NCBI GenBank assembly: GCA_900618425.1
Contig: UZAN01047426.1
Location: forward strand, 2,385-14,218
Direction of reading: 5' to 3'
DNA: 11,834 nt
Origin: Echinostoma caproni
Lineage: Eukaryota; Platyhelminthes; Trematoda; Plagiorchiida; Echinostomatidae
Part shown: one piece after another, positions 1 through 8,953 of the stretch
Layout of the letters: each line of letters starts with the position of its first letter
Position numbering within the stretch: the first letter of the stretch is position 1
The notes under the pieces: generated by a model
Databases searched by the model: none
What the model saw: the letters and a program-made list of their open reading frames with translations, nothing else
What the model was told of the DNA's origin: nothing
Translations under genes and position numbers: made by a program

Positions 1-1990
1 GCTCGTTAATTATAGCAAAATCCAGAGTAACTTCATTGAACGCAATCACGATCCCACGAGGCGAGCTCGTCGCCGCCGTGTTATGCGCCCGTTTGGTCGA
101 CGCGAATTGAGACTGACAATAAACGCTACGTACTATTGGACGGACTCCATGATTGTGCTTCACAGTATAAAAAATCGATCAAAACGGTTTCCAACGTTCG
201 TGGCAAATCGGCTGGCTCAGATACATGAACTTACCCAAGTCCATGAATGGCGGCACGTGAATTCCAAGGAAAACCCTGCCGACCTCGCTTCAAGAGGAAT
301 CTTACCGACGGACAGCCATAAAATATCGAGTTGGTTTGGGGGTCCATCATTCCTCAAGAGAACCGACGAAATTTGGTCTACGAAGGGCGAGAATGTATCA
401 CTATCTGATAACCTGCCAACAGTATGCCCAGTTTCCTTGCTAACGAGTGATCAATGTCCCTTCTTGTCGAAGTTTTCTCATGTAACTGATTGGATAAAAA
501 TGAAGAAACACTTCGCTTGGCTCTCTCTGTTCAAAATGTACATATCTTCGAAGCTCGATCGACGGTCAGTATGTCCAAGTGGAAGGTTGTCGGTTTCGGA
601 TTTGTTACGTGCAGAAACGGATATTGTTAAACTGGTGCAAGGTCGAGTATTCGAACACGAGATCAAAACGTTGCGGAGAAATACCGCGCAGGACAGCTCT
701 AAATCAACGATGGCACTATTAAGAACCTCGCCATTTCGTAATTTAGCCCCCGTGTTAACGGATGGGGTTCTACGTATTAGCGGAAGGTTACGTTTCGCAC
801 CCCTTCCCTTCGAGATGAGACATCCAATGTTAATACCATCTGGCCATTTTGTGGCTAAATTGATCATTAAACACGCACACCATATGGATGGACATTGTGG
901 ATTAGAACAAACTATATCAGGCCTGCGGAGAAAATTCTGGGTTGTGAAAGCGCGAAGTAATGTTCGTAAGGTCCTACGCGACTGCTTCCACTGCAAACGT
1001 TGGGTTTCGCGCCCTTGCCAACAGGCGATGGCTCCGGTGCCCCTGGATAGGCTAGCAATGTATGAACCACCCTTTGCCATCACCGGAGTCGATTATTTCG
1101 AACCCTTTCAAGTGAAGAGAGGTCGTGGTACGGAAAAGCGATGCGGTTGTATCTTTACATGTTTTACGATGCGGGCCGTGCATATAGAAGTTGATCACAG
1201 TATGAATACGGACTCGTTTCTGTGTGCTTACGCTAGATTCAGCTCTAGAAGAGGGAATCCACGGAAACTGTACAGCGATAACGGGCTTAATTTTCGAGGA
1301 GCAGAAGAAATCATCAGAAAATCGATCAAGTCCTGGAACCAATCAAAGATCACAGATGAGTTACTACTGTCCAAAGAGTGTGAATGGTCATTTAATCCGC
1401 CGAAGGCCAGCCATTGGGTTGGGGTTTGGGAAAGACTTATCCGTTCGGTTAGAAGAGCAATGCTATTGACGCTTGTAACCGATGAGGTTCTCACCACAAC
1501 GATGACACAAATAGAACGTATTCTCAACGATAGGCCGCTAATGCGACATACAGCTAGATCGGACGAGTTCGCGACACTCATCCCCAACATGTTGTTCACG
1601 CCAAAGTGTTCTGTGTTACCATCTGAGGAGCGTTGCGACGCAACAAGATTGAACAAATCCTGGAGAAGAACTGTCCAGTTATCGACTGAATTTTGGAATG
1701 CGTGGATAAAACTTTATCTTCCCACCTTAAATGCAACACAAAAATGGAAGAGGGAAAGACGTAACCTGGGGATCGGCGATCTAGTGCTCCTAATGGACAG
1801 CAAGGTTCCACGAGGGCGTTGGCCCAAAGCTATCGTTGAGGTGGTACGCCCTGGCGTAGACGGTTTAGTTCGAGAGGTCATCGTACAGACAAGCACAAAT
1901 AGATTTCGACGAGACATCAGGAATCTATGTTTACTGGAAGCCAAGTTTTATGAAAGTTCAGAGCAGGACAGCTCAGGGCGGGGAGTGTAA
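1..1990 (+). CDS. BEL/Pao pol polyprotein, C-terminal part (RNase H, integrase), frameshifted
   Basis: Polyprotein that copies and integrates the retroelement. From position 3 to about 105 the RNase H-like text runs in frame 3 (IIAKSRVTSLNAITIPRGEL). It then continues in frame 2 with INATYYWTDSM, so one frameshift lies near 100-110. The ATG at 83 is therefore not a real start; its first 8 or so residues are out-of-frame reading. Numbering from that ATG: RNase H acidic residues D21 (WTDS) and D67 (NPADLASRG); integrase zinc finger H266/H267, H271, C301, C304; integrase catalytic D337 (GVDYF), D399 (SDNG) and E450 (WERLI); BEL C-terminal domain about 555-625 (GDLVLLMD, RGRWPKAIV). From about 107 on there are no internal stops for over 620 codons, which suggests a fairly young insertion. 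The stop TAA lies inside the start of the LTR, as is common in this family. It is incomplete at the 5' end because of the window edge. Confidence 0.9.
   Translation, partial: LVNYSKIQSNFIERNHDPTRRARRRRVMRPFGRRELRLTINATYYWTDSMIVLHSIKNRSKRFPTFVANRLAQIHELTQVHEWRHVNSKENPADLASRGILPTDSHKISSWFGGPSFLKRTDEIWSTKGENVSLSDNLPTVCPVSLLTSDQCPFLSKFSHVTDWIKMKKHFAWLSLFKMYISSKLDRRSVCPSGRLSVSDLLRAETDIVKLVQGRVFEHEIKTLRRNTAQDSSKSTMALLRTSPFRNLAPVLTDGVLRISGRLRFAPLPFEMRHPMLIPSGHFVAKLIIKHAHHMDGHCGLEQTISGLRRKFWVVKARSNVRKVLRDCFHCKRWVSRPCQQAMAPVPLDRLAMYEPPFAITGVDYFEPFQVKRGRGTEKRCGCIFTCFTMRAVHIEVDHSMNTDSFLCAYARFSSRRGNPRKLYSDNGLNFRGAEEIIRKSIKSWNQSKITDELLLSKECEWSFNPPKASHWVGVWERLIRSVRRAMLLTLVTDEVLTTTMTQIERILNDRPLMRHTARSDEFATLIPNMLFTPKCSVLPSEERCDATRLNKSWRRTVQLSTEFWNAWIKLYLPTLNATQKWKRERRNLGIGDLVLLMDSKVPRGRWPKAIVEVVRPGVDGLVREVIVQTSTNRFRRDIRNLCLLEAKFYESSEQDSSGRGV
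1975..1985 (+). other. Polypurine tract of the BEL/Pao element
   Basis: AGGGCGGGGAG lies directly before the TGT that opens the 3' LTR. In LTR retroelements this purine run resists RNase H and primes plus-strand DNA synthesis. One C interrupts it. The identification rests on its position between the end of pol and the LTR start. Confidence 0.7.
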
Positions 1991-2629
1991 ACTCAAAGAT
2001 TTACGTGGTGGCCCTGGTGAACCTTTAGTCAGCGGCCGATACGCTTCCCGATCGGGTTCTATCACACTCCACACACACATCTGCCCATCCTACACACGTG
2101 TTCACATTCGTTGATTCAGTCGTGTGACACACAACACATATGCACGCACACCGTGACAATGCTTATCAGTCATGCGACGCCGACAATGCAACCAGTCATA
2201 TGACCAGACACGTACTTACCGCGCCTGTCACCTCACCGCTCTGACCCATTTGCGCATTCATGATCCTAGCTAATCGATGTGCTGGACCTTGTGACATTAG
2301 CCCGTTAGTCTGGGTGATTAGGGTCCCACACAATCGATTGCGCACCGGACTATCACGTACGACCTCTGTGGATTATATCACGTTGTTTATTTACGCGGAC
2401 TCGGGAAATCCTGATGTGAGTATTTACCCCTCTCACTATCGATGTATGCCAATGGCCTATTTACGTGTATTAAATGTTAGTTATTTCTTTCTTACAGAAC
2501 CGCATTGATATTCATATCCCGTACGATAAGGTGCTCACGTTTTGCTCAACTCAACTGGGATTGTGAATAATAAGGCGAGTAATCAGACCGAGATAAGATT
2601 TACGTTAAAGGAGATCCACGGAGCTTACA
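1986..2629 (+). repeat. 3' long terminal repeat of the BEL/Pao element
   Basis: A 644-bp block starting TGTAAACTC right after the polypurine tract and ending GAGCTTACA, giving a 5-bp TGTAA/TTACA terminal inverted repeat. The pol stop codon lies at its third to fifth bases. It contains a CA-rich stretch (about 2060-2155), tandem motif repeats in the presumed U3 (2117-2204), a TATA-like GATTATATCA near 2371 and AATAATAAGG near 2564 that may serve in 3' processing. The right boundary is inferred; the 5' LTR is outside the window, so the two cannot be compared. An ORF at 2260-2508 inside it has no recognisable product and is ignored. Confidence 0.68.
2117..2204 (+). repeat. Tandem motif repeats in LTR U3
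   Basis: Three copies of a 12-mer of the form CAGTCRTRYGAC occur at 2117-2128, 2167-2178 and 2193-2204. The last two belong to a tandem duplication with a period of 26-27 bp, since GACAATGC also occurs at 2155-2162 and 2182-2189. The third copy contains the perfect 10-bp palindrome GTCATATGAC (2195-2204). Repeated short motifs in U3 often act as enhancer elements; that role is inference here. Confidence 0.6.
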
Positions 2630-2720
2630 GCCTCTGCTCAGGAAGCCCTACTCACTGCTTTCTCGTGGCGGAGGTTTTTCCACCAAAGTGAGAGGGCGAA
2701 AAGCTGACATCCGGGGCTAT
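2630..2720 (+). repeat. Inverted repeat, left copy (start of repeat unit A)
   Basis: This stretch matches the reverse complement of 3162-3254. By hand alignment there are about 14 mismatches and two 1-base gaps in 93 columns, roughly 83% identity. Shared blocks include CCCTACTCACTGC, TCTCGTGG and ACCAAAGTGAGAGG. The similarity starts at the base after the LTR end and stops at about 2720. Unit A itself may continue to about 2940, because the following sequence has the same style (hairpins, moderate GC). The element family is not recognised. Confidence 0.78.
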
Positions 2721-3161
2721 GACCGGGTTGGTGAACCATTGGTAGTTCACCTAAGGGAGTTGGCCAAAAACCCTGATTCCAAACCAACCATGAGGAGGCG
2801 TGCGAACCACCCATACCTTTCTGGTCATGACACGGGTCGCCGGCTCGATTTAGCATCGAGGTGTATTGGGCACCTTGGACGTTTGACCCCGTCCAAAGGA
2901 TGGTATGATCCGATGAACAGGATACCGGCCCCCAATTGATTGCGGACTCTGAATTCGGTCCTGCTGTCTTGCAGTTCTAGCTTTCTATCCAAAGGCTTCG
3001 TGTGGGGACCCCTAGGCCGTCCCCCTTCCTCAACCAAGGCAACTGGAAAGTGACATGCTCACACAACCCATGAACACATTCTTCAAAGTTCTTTCTGTTC
3101 GTATATTGTGGCACATTTGCCGGTTCTCTGTGATTGGATACGTGTTGAGTAATAAAAATAT
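2721..3161. other. Spacer between inverted repeat arms, with three short hairpins
   Basis: No coding region is supported here; the short open frames on both strands look like chance. It holds three perfect short hairpins on the + strand: 2730-2751 (GGTGAAC/GTTCACC, loop 8), 2844-2860 (CTCGAT/ATCGAG, loop 5) and 2875-2896 (TTGGACG/CGTCCAA, loop 8). This may be the rest of repeat unit A. The right part (about 2940-3161) is more AT-rich and unremarkable. Confidence 0.5.
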
Positions 3162-3254
3162 ATAGTCCCGGATATCGGTTTTTCGTCCTCTCACTTTGGT
3201 AGGAAAACATTTCCACCACGAGATCGCAGTGAGTAGGGTTTCTTCAGCAGAGAC
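3162..3254 (-). repeat. Inverted repeat, right copy (unit B)
   Basis: Reverse-complement partner of 2630-2720. On the minus strand this copy reads open through the shared block as part of a longer frame (from about 3422 down to 3030). The left copy has small indels that would break the same reading. That fits an old coding or pseudo-coding repeat, but no protein family is recognised. Sequence on the outer side (3255 onward) has no match next to the left copy, as expected if the left copy was cut by the LTR insertion. Confidence 0.78.
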
Positions 3255-4173
3255 TTTTTGAGGCGCTTGGTCGTGTTGGATCCTTGTGTGAGGTGCAAGT
3301 GAAGGGTGATCAACTACAACCCCGCCCCGACCACACTGAGGCTTTTCATGGTAAGCCCCAAGCCTGCCTCTTGGAATACATCCTATTTCATACAACACAC
3401 CTACTATGCAGTCTGCTTGCAACCGAACCAGACATTCTGACCGAAACCTTTTTGGATGACAATCATCCTCTTGTATTTATCCAAAAGGATATCATTCCTA
3501 GATCAAGCCATCCAACGCCGCCTATCGGTCCGCAGTTCGAAGAGGTTAGGATAAGGAGTCACTGACTGATCGATGTTGCGGTTAAACGAATGTTTAACGG
3601 GACTAATTGCCGTTGTATTACGCGAACGTAAGCCGACCGGATGCTCGTGTCACTCACAACTGCATCTGTTTGTTCCTTTGTGCCTGTTGTATAAGGTACT
3701 TCCGGAGGACAAAACGCCTATTGTTCCATCACTATGTGCGAGCACAGCCCCCAAGACCTTTGGGATACCATTCATTTTATTCCAATAGCTTGGACGTCAC
3801 TCAAGTTGTTGGCACTTTCTGCCTCGACCCCCGTTATTCCCTTTCATCCATCATCAGCTACCTTTTTTCTGGTGTGCAGTTTCACTGTCGTAGGACAAAG
3901 TCCAGCGCCCATCCTTTTGGGACTGGCTCACTACTTTAGGTCACCGGGCTTAGGTTTTCGACCATCACGACTAAGCAGTAGACCCTCCTGACTTATGTTT
4001 CGCCCCTTCCACTGTGTCTAGTAAAACACGCAGTAGGTTTTTCTTCCCTTCTCACTGTTCCTTCCCATTTCGCCAAAGTTTCTCCGACAATTAACAACTG
4101 TGGTGCTTGATATTCTAAATTGTTCTACCAGTTGGCCAAAAATTTCCAATTTCTGGTTTTATTTGTCTGACGT

Positions 4174-4189
4174 CATCATCATCATCATC
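4174..4189. repeat. CAT trinucleotide microsatellite
   Basis: Five uninterrupted CAT units followed by a C, in otherwise non-repetitive non-coding sequence. It may vary in length between individuals. Confidence 0.85.
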
Positions 4190-4202
4190 GTGCAGTGAGA
4201 TA

Positions 4203-4222
4203 CAGTGAAGCGAACTTCACTG
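4203..4222. other. Perfect hairpin, 8-bp stem
   Basis: CAGTGAAG (4203-4210) pairs with CTTCACTG (4215-4222) around a CGAA tetraloop. It lies 14 bp after the CAT repeat. No polyuridine follows and no function is known. Confidence 0.6.
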
Positions 4223-4387
4223 GTCGCTCTCTGATGTGTTACCTCCCATAAATCACCTCTACCATGCACTTTTCTGTATTGCGTAATGACATATAATGTG
4301 GACGGCCGGATGAGAGCACTTAAAGTTAAAGCTCCCATTTTTATTCAGTCCTCGTTACCCCGTGAACTTGAATCATTTGACTTCTAG

Positions 4388-4841
4388 GTTTATGTTCTTA
4401 CTGAACTCTACCGGGTTAGGACATTTATGCTTTCGTTTGGCCCTGTCCCGCTCATGGGCTGTGAACACTGAGTCCGCGCCAACGTATGCAATGGACAGTC
4501 TGGTGGATCACTTTGACCACTTCTCTTCTCCTGATTTGTTCGAGTACGCCCTTACTGGTTGGCTTTTAGCCAAACTAATCCGAGTGGCGCATCCAGTTGT
4601 GCCCCGAGGTTGGTCAACACCGGACCTGTGGGAGTTGTGTGTGGGATTGTGGTGTTTCGACACGCTGCGTCGACTGCAGTGCAACGCACACGCGATTACC
4701 GAGGTCCAAGAAGATCTCTCAGATGTGGAGTCGATCAGCACTGTTCGTCGTCTGAGTCAAATGCGAATAGCTACTGGCCTGTTCCCCAGTGTGAGCATGT
4801 TGAATCATTCGTGTGAACCGTCAGTGGTTAATGATTTTCAT
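4388..4841 (+). CDS. SMYD4: SMYD4-like SET/MYND protein, internal exon (SET core)
   Basis: Internal exon of a SET and MYND domain protein, a lysine-methyltransferase-like family using S-adenosylmethionine; SMYD4 members also have TPR-type parts. The reading frame (frame 3) shows LLNSTGLGHLCFRLALS, like the segment that follows the MYND finger, then FSSPDLFEYAL and RLQCNAHAIT, typical of the SMYD4 SET-I region. GLFPSVSMLNHSCEPS follows, with the SET motif NHSC at 4803-4814. The acceptor is TTGACTTCTAG at 4387; TTTTTATTCAG at 4348 is an alternative in the same phase that would add 13 residues. The donor is CAT|GTGAGT at 4841/4842, phase 0. No stop interrupts the exon. Reading on into the intron to 4994 gives unrelated residues. 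The exons with the MYND finger and N-terminus are not in view. The SMYD4 call over other SMYD members rests on the SET-I wording and on CYGPH in the next exon. Confidence 0.85.
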
Positions 4842-7800
4842 GTGAGTTGTGAAATTATCTTTTTCCATATCCTAATGGATGCACTGTTTTTCCACTTCGT
4901 CTTTCGGTTGCTGAAAAGTAACGCTCAATATAAGGCGCAATCTCTCACCAAAGTGTTTCTCATTGGTTTGGTTTGGCGACTGGTATCTTATTGACTGCTT
5001 AAACTGTCTACCTGAAGTGTTTGCAGCACAATAAGTGAACTGTGTTTCTGTGACCTCAGCGCTTATTTTAACACCAAAATCTAATTGTTCTTTGCTGCAG
5101 GTGATCCAGTAGCCACATTCGTGTAGACCTGTGGTTTTCTCAGTCTGAACATTGAAATAGCTCACTACTAACACGGGATTTTCCGATTAAGCTGTTTCTA
5201 TCATTGAAGGGGGAAATGTGAAACTCGGAAGAGAAAAGCAGTCAGTGGACATGGGAAAAGCGTCCCTACAACGAAGCTTAGCGCATGGGAATGTCATCCT
5301 AGGTCAACTTTAAGGTAACCCAGAAGGAAGCAGGCAACTATACAAGAACATCCTGCAATTTGTGGCGAACCATAAGGATAATGTTAGGAGAATAAAATCA
5401 CATGGCTGTCGATATCGCTTCCACGACTAGAAAGCAGGACCGGCACAAAAAAGCGGGTGTATCGCTCGTCACTGTGTGACTAAAAAACAGTGGGACGTAA
5501 CTACACTGCGCATCATGCATCGTCTTGCTTTGTAATTAGGATTTAGCTGTTCATCAAAAACATCCGCGTGGCACGGCTTTTAATTCAATCAATACACGTT
5601 TATCCACCTGCCCGCCGTTTCTGTCAAAACTGCACTTGAAGAAGTCGAATTATTACTGTTCTTGTTGGGTTCCGGTAGGAGTCAACTACTTATCATTGAA
5701 TTAATTGACAATGACGGGTGTATTGGATGTGAAATTACCCCCTGTCTAAGATTTCAATCACATTTTATTGGAGTTTATGGTAATCCAAATCAGAACACAA
5801 GAAAACCGAAAGCATCCGCAAGACTCTGATGAGACAGAAACGAAATGGCCATGTCAATCAGAGGGATAATGGGAATTCGGAATTTGACCTTCAATGTCGA
5901 CCGATGGCGTGAATTCAAGCCAGACAGTTTGAACAGCAGAAAACCGTTTGTCAATTAGGCTTCATTCGTATGGAGCACAATAAAGTTCTATAAAACATGT
6001 CGAAGCGGTTTTCCAAGCTCCCCAATTTTTGTATTCCCGACCACTTAGACATCATTTTGCATAACTTATCGGGTTGTAGGGATTTTCGGAATTGATAACC
6101 GCATATATGGTTCAATATAATGCTCATTTCATTACTTAATAGCATTGTGTTCTGTTGTTGATGTTAGGGAAATCTCTGAACTGGATGGTTCGTCGTTAGG
6201 CTAAGCACCATTATCAGTACTAATTCGGGTAAGCGCTAGTCTTTAAACTCGCACAGCACTGTCGAAATAATGGACGATACTTCGTATTCCAATCCTGGGC
6301 GATTGACACCCGTTCATAATGTGGCGTTATTTTTTCACTTTTTCCTTCGCTTCGTTGTTTAATGTCGAATCTGAAATCGCGGTTACCCGTTGTGATATTA
6401 CCGAATTGTGTCACTACTTATTACTACTTGAAAATTGATTGATCCGTCAGAGAAGACAGATTTTCGAATTCTCGCGCAACCTGCATTCTTTCATTGTAAT
6501 CATGTAGGGTCATCACATTTTACATTTCTAACCTTTATAAACAAGGTGCCTGCGTTTTCCTCCCGATGTAAGGAGAAGTCTTCACACTTCATTGGACAGC
6601 AGCCACCCAACCAATTTGGGCAGACCCCAACCAATGAGGTACTGTCCCGTCCATTGTTCGCTAGTTTCGTTGGTCGTATTATGCTTAGAGCCCATCCCTA
6701 ACAGTACACCATCAATCATCGCAACGCACCAGAAGACAAAACGCTGCACTGGAACCCGAAGGCGTTGTGACCTGTCTTTAGATGATTCTGTTCAGTACCT
6801 GAATCACACCTGCATTAGATCTTCGCCCCACAACTTGAACTGAAGGTTCCGGTTAGGGTTACCAAGGAAAAATCCCTGTGCCGGTGTTGCCTTATCGCGG
6901 AATATATCGTGCTCTAAGGTTTCAGGCACCCATTTGGCGAGCCTTCTTTTTTATGTTTAGTTCTTTCGCTCACTCCCAAATCATATGAGATGCATCCAGT
7001 CTAGTTCAAAATTGCATATGATCAACATAAGCTTTTGAGTAGTTTTCGTCAGTTTACGGATCTCTCAACCACTACTTGATACTTGGATCAACTACTGTTG
7101 TGTTGTTCGGCAGCCCTATGATTGGCCGCTTTCCTCTTTCCATTATTCATTCTATTCTATTATTCATTGAAACGAAGTGAAAAAGAAAAGAATAATACAT
7201 GAACCGGAAGATGACCATGATGATGACACGTTTTTCCAATATTTGCATTTTTACTTCCTTTAACTGATATACAGTTTCAATAAGTGGGAAGTGGCCAATC
7301 AAAGGGCTTTCATATAATACATATTGTCAGTGAATCCGAGTAGCCAATAGGCACTTAATGCAAAGGTAATAGACTGATAGGTTGATTGAACAATGAACAA
7401 TGAAACTGCAAAGGATACAATGGATCACATTGTACGTCGGAAGTGAATCCTTTCCTTCTGTATTGTTCTACCAAATGGATATAGGAAGGGCAGAAACTGA
7501 TATCAGTGTATGTTCGTAGTTTTTAAACTGAAACCAAGTACAGTTACCAATGCTGTTCTCCTCTATGTGAATAACGTTCTCCGAAACACTGAACCTCCGA
7601 ATCTGGAATGATTATATTTCAATCCATTAAATAAATGATTTGATACGCATAAAGTTAATATTCAAATCTGTCGCGGAATCTGCTTTGTATGTGCGAATAA
7701 ACTTAGATTTGAAGTTATCATAACCCAATCAAATGACTTATTCAATAACGTCACACATACCCTCAGTTTCATCCATTATCATCGTTCTTTTACCAGGTAA

Positions 7801-8953
7801 AACTAGTGCAACAGTGAAACGCATACTACCGATTGGTTGGCTGAATAATTTGAATGCACTTTAATTTCTCCCAACAGGCTTTTCGCATTGTGTAAATTCC
7901 CTAGCGAATTTAAAGTAAATGCCATTTGTTAGAGAAACTGTTGAATAGTTGTAGCTCGGGATGCACAATTTGGTTTGGGAGGGTCTTGCTACTTGGAAGT
8001 GTTGTGTTGCAGACACTTCGTACCAATGCTATTGCTTAGCCTAAATGGGGAGCGTTTCCAAACAAAACTTTCAGCGGGAGAAACACCAAAATACCATTTG
8101 TAATCATTAGCTTGTTTATAAAGAATGATTACCATTTTCTTCCTCAATATCGACACGATGGGATTCCTTCAACCGATTATTAACTCGGAAACCACTTGCT
8201 ATCCTTCGGTTATTTTATGTTTGTTCATGCAACTTCCCCCTAATAGCCTGGATCTCAATGTGATTGAAAATCGGTTTTCTGTTTTGAAGAGATGTCAATG
8301 TGCTACCTGTACATTGGACATTTAAGGCAAAAGTGCGATACGTAATGGAGCACAAAATAAAACATGGCTTCGTAACAAAGTTGGTGGATTTGATGCCGAC
8401 GAGACTCAAAAAAGTCCTAAAGAACAAAGGCAAACTAATTGATTAATAATGCACACAAATTTTATATCTAAATTATTATCAATGTTAATTTTTTGTAAAT
8501 AAAAACTGTTCTGTTCTCTTTAGTTACCTCTGAAATCATCATGACTTAGGTCAACCACTACTGACGAAATGGGAGTATTCAGTACATTCTGAACCACTCC
8601 ACCTACTGAGTACAAAGGAATCAGGAAAATCATGACTATAAAGACTCACCAAGGCTTGTTTATTATTATTTGTAAAAAAATTATTTCAGTATAAATGCTG
8701 TTGCCTATACGAACCCACAAGTGTTTCACAGAGACCCGTTGCTTACACACCTGTATATACCGACTGTTGTTTATTGTAGAACCACAGCTTACATAGGACA
8801 ACAAATGACTGTTTTCTATGTGAGACTAAATTTACCGTTTACCGAATTTTCCATGCTGCAACTGTATTCGATTCCAAAGTGTGTTCATCTCAGACTGATT
8901 GTTTTGAATATCTCTTCACACTATCCACCCACCCACTCATCACCCCGTTACAG
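4842..8953 (+). other. Intron of the SMYD4-like gene (4,112 bp)
   Basis: Starts GTGAGT and ends CCCCGTTACAG, joining two phase-0 exon ends so that NDFH runs into NGYIIL, as the family expects. From 4842 to about 8230 I recognise no gene, RNA or mobile element; the open frames are short and carry no known motif. A patch at 6540-6910 is richer in GC and contains a 10-bp direct repeat with a 20-bp period (6606-6615 and 6626-6635), possibly an unidentified old repeat. A Tc1-like fossil lies near the 3' end of the intron. Confidence 0.8.
8233..8446 (+). pseudogene. Tc1/mariner transposase remnant, C-terminal part
   Basis: Cut-and-paste DNA transposase fossil. Frame 1 reads LPPNSLDLNVIENRFSVLKR (8233-8292), the degenerate form of the Tc1 motif around the last catalytic acidic residue; the Glu of IEN is at 8266-8268. 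After a frameshift between about 8293 and 8340, frame 2 reads VTKLVDLMPTRLKKVLKNKG and ends at TAA 8444-8446, matching the usual Tc1 C-terminal end (K-L-V-x-S-M-P-x-R-L). Upstream, about 90 codons earlier near 7970-7990, NLVWEGLATW could be the eroded VMVWGG motif, at the expected distance. The DNA-binding domains and terminal inverted repeats were not found. The copy is dead. Confidence 0.82.

Larger units (their letters stand above)
1..2629 (+). mobile_element. BEL/Pao LTR retrotransposon, 3' part
   Basis: The order of parts is that of the 3' half of a BEL/Pao element: end of RNase H, integrase, C-terminal BEL domain, polypurine tract, 3' LTR. The 5' LTR, gag, protease and most of the reverse transcriptase lie before the window start. 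The right edge is set by two independent signs: the LTR ends in TTACA, the inverse of its TGTAA start, and the next base begins a repeat whose second copy (3162-3254) has unrelated sequence on its outer side. The pol frame is shifted near 100-110, so this copy is probably not autonomous. Family assignment is from motif recognition, not a search. Confidence 0.88.
3255..4387. other. Non-coding stretch, no gene recognised
   Basis: Several short overlapping open frames occur on both strands, none with a recognisable domain. The MYND zinc-finger exon expected upstream of the SMYD4-like exon was looked for and not found. The first part (to about 3420) may be the rest of repeat unit B read on the minus strand. 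The last part holds a CAT microsatellite, a hairpin and polypyrimidine-rich sequence leading to the splice acceptor of the next exon. It is probably intron or 5' flank of the SMYD4-like gene. Confidence 0.5.

Noticed and set aside
478..1944. Minus-strand open frames across the BEL/Pao pol region
   Set aside because: They are opposite-strand shadows of the pol frame, with no motifs of their own.
2260..2508. 82-codon + strand open frame inside the LTR
   Set aside because: No recognisable domain, and it lies fully within non-coding LTR sequence.
3030..3422. 130-codon minus-strand open frame over the right inverted-repeat arm
   Set aside because: The same block in the left arm has frame-breaking indels and no family is recognised, so it is treated as repeat, not gene.
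3835..3865. Minus-strand CTGATGA, five bases, then GAAA, another possible hammerhead core
   Set aside because: The five bases between cannot form stem II and there is no matching stem I or III.
3607..3991. Overlapping + strand frames with several cysteines (such as CLFLCACCIRYF), considered as the missing MYND finger exon
   Set aside because: The cysteine and histidine spacing does not fit a MYND zinc finger and the surrounding residues do not match.
5825..5850. Hammerhead-ribozyme-like core: CTGATGA, nine bases, then GAAA
   Set aside because: Trematodes do carry hammerheads, but here stem II would be a single G-C pair, no proper stem III forms after GAAA, and the flanking inverted repeat would occupy the catalytic bases.
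7142..7168. Direct repeat ATTATTCATT twice, 17 bp apart
   Set aside because: Low-complexity AT-rich sequence; not enough to call a mobile-element end.
7416..7434. 7-bp inverted repeat TACAATG/CATTGTA
   Set aside because: Short and isolated; expected by chance in a 4-kb AT-rich intron.
5964..8355. Shared ATGGAGCACAA at about 5971 and 8345, considered as a second Tc1 fragment
   Set aside because: An 11-base match is expected several times by chance in this window and the flanking translation does not match a transposase.
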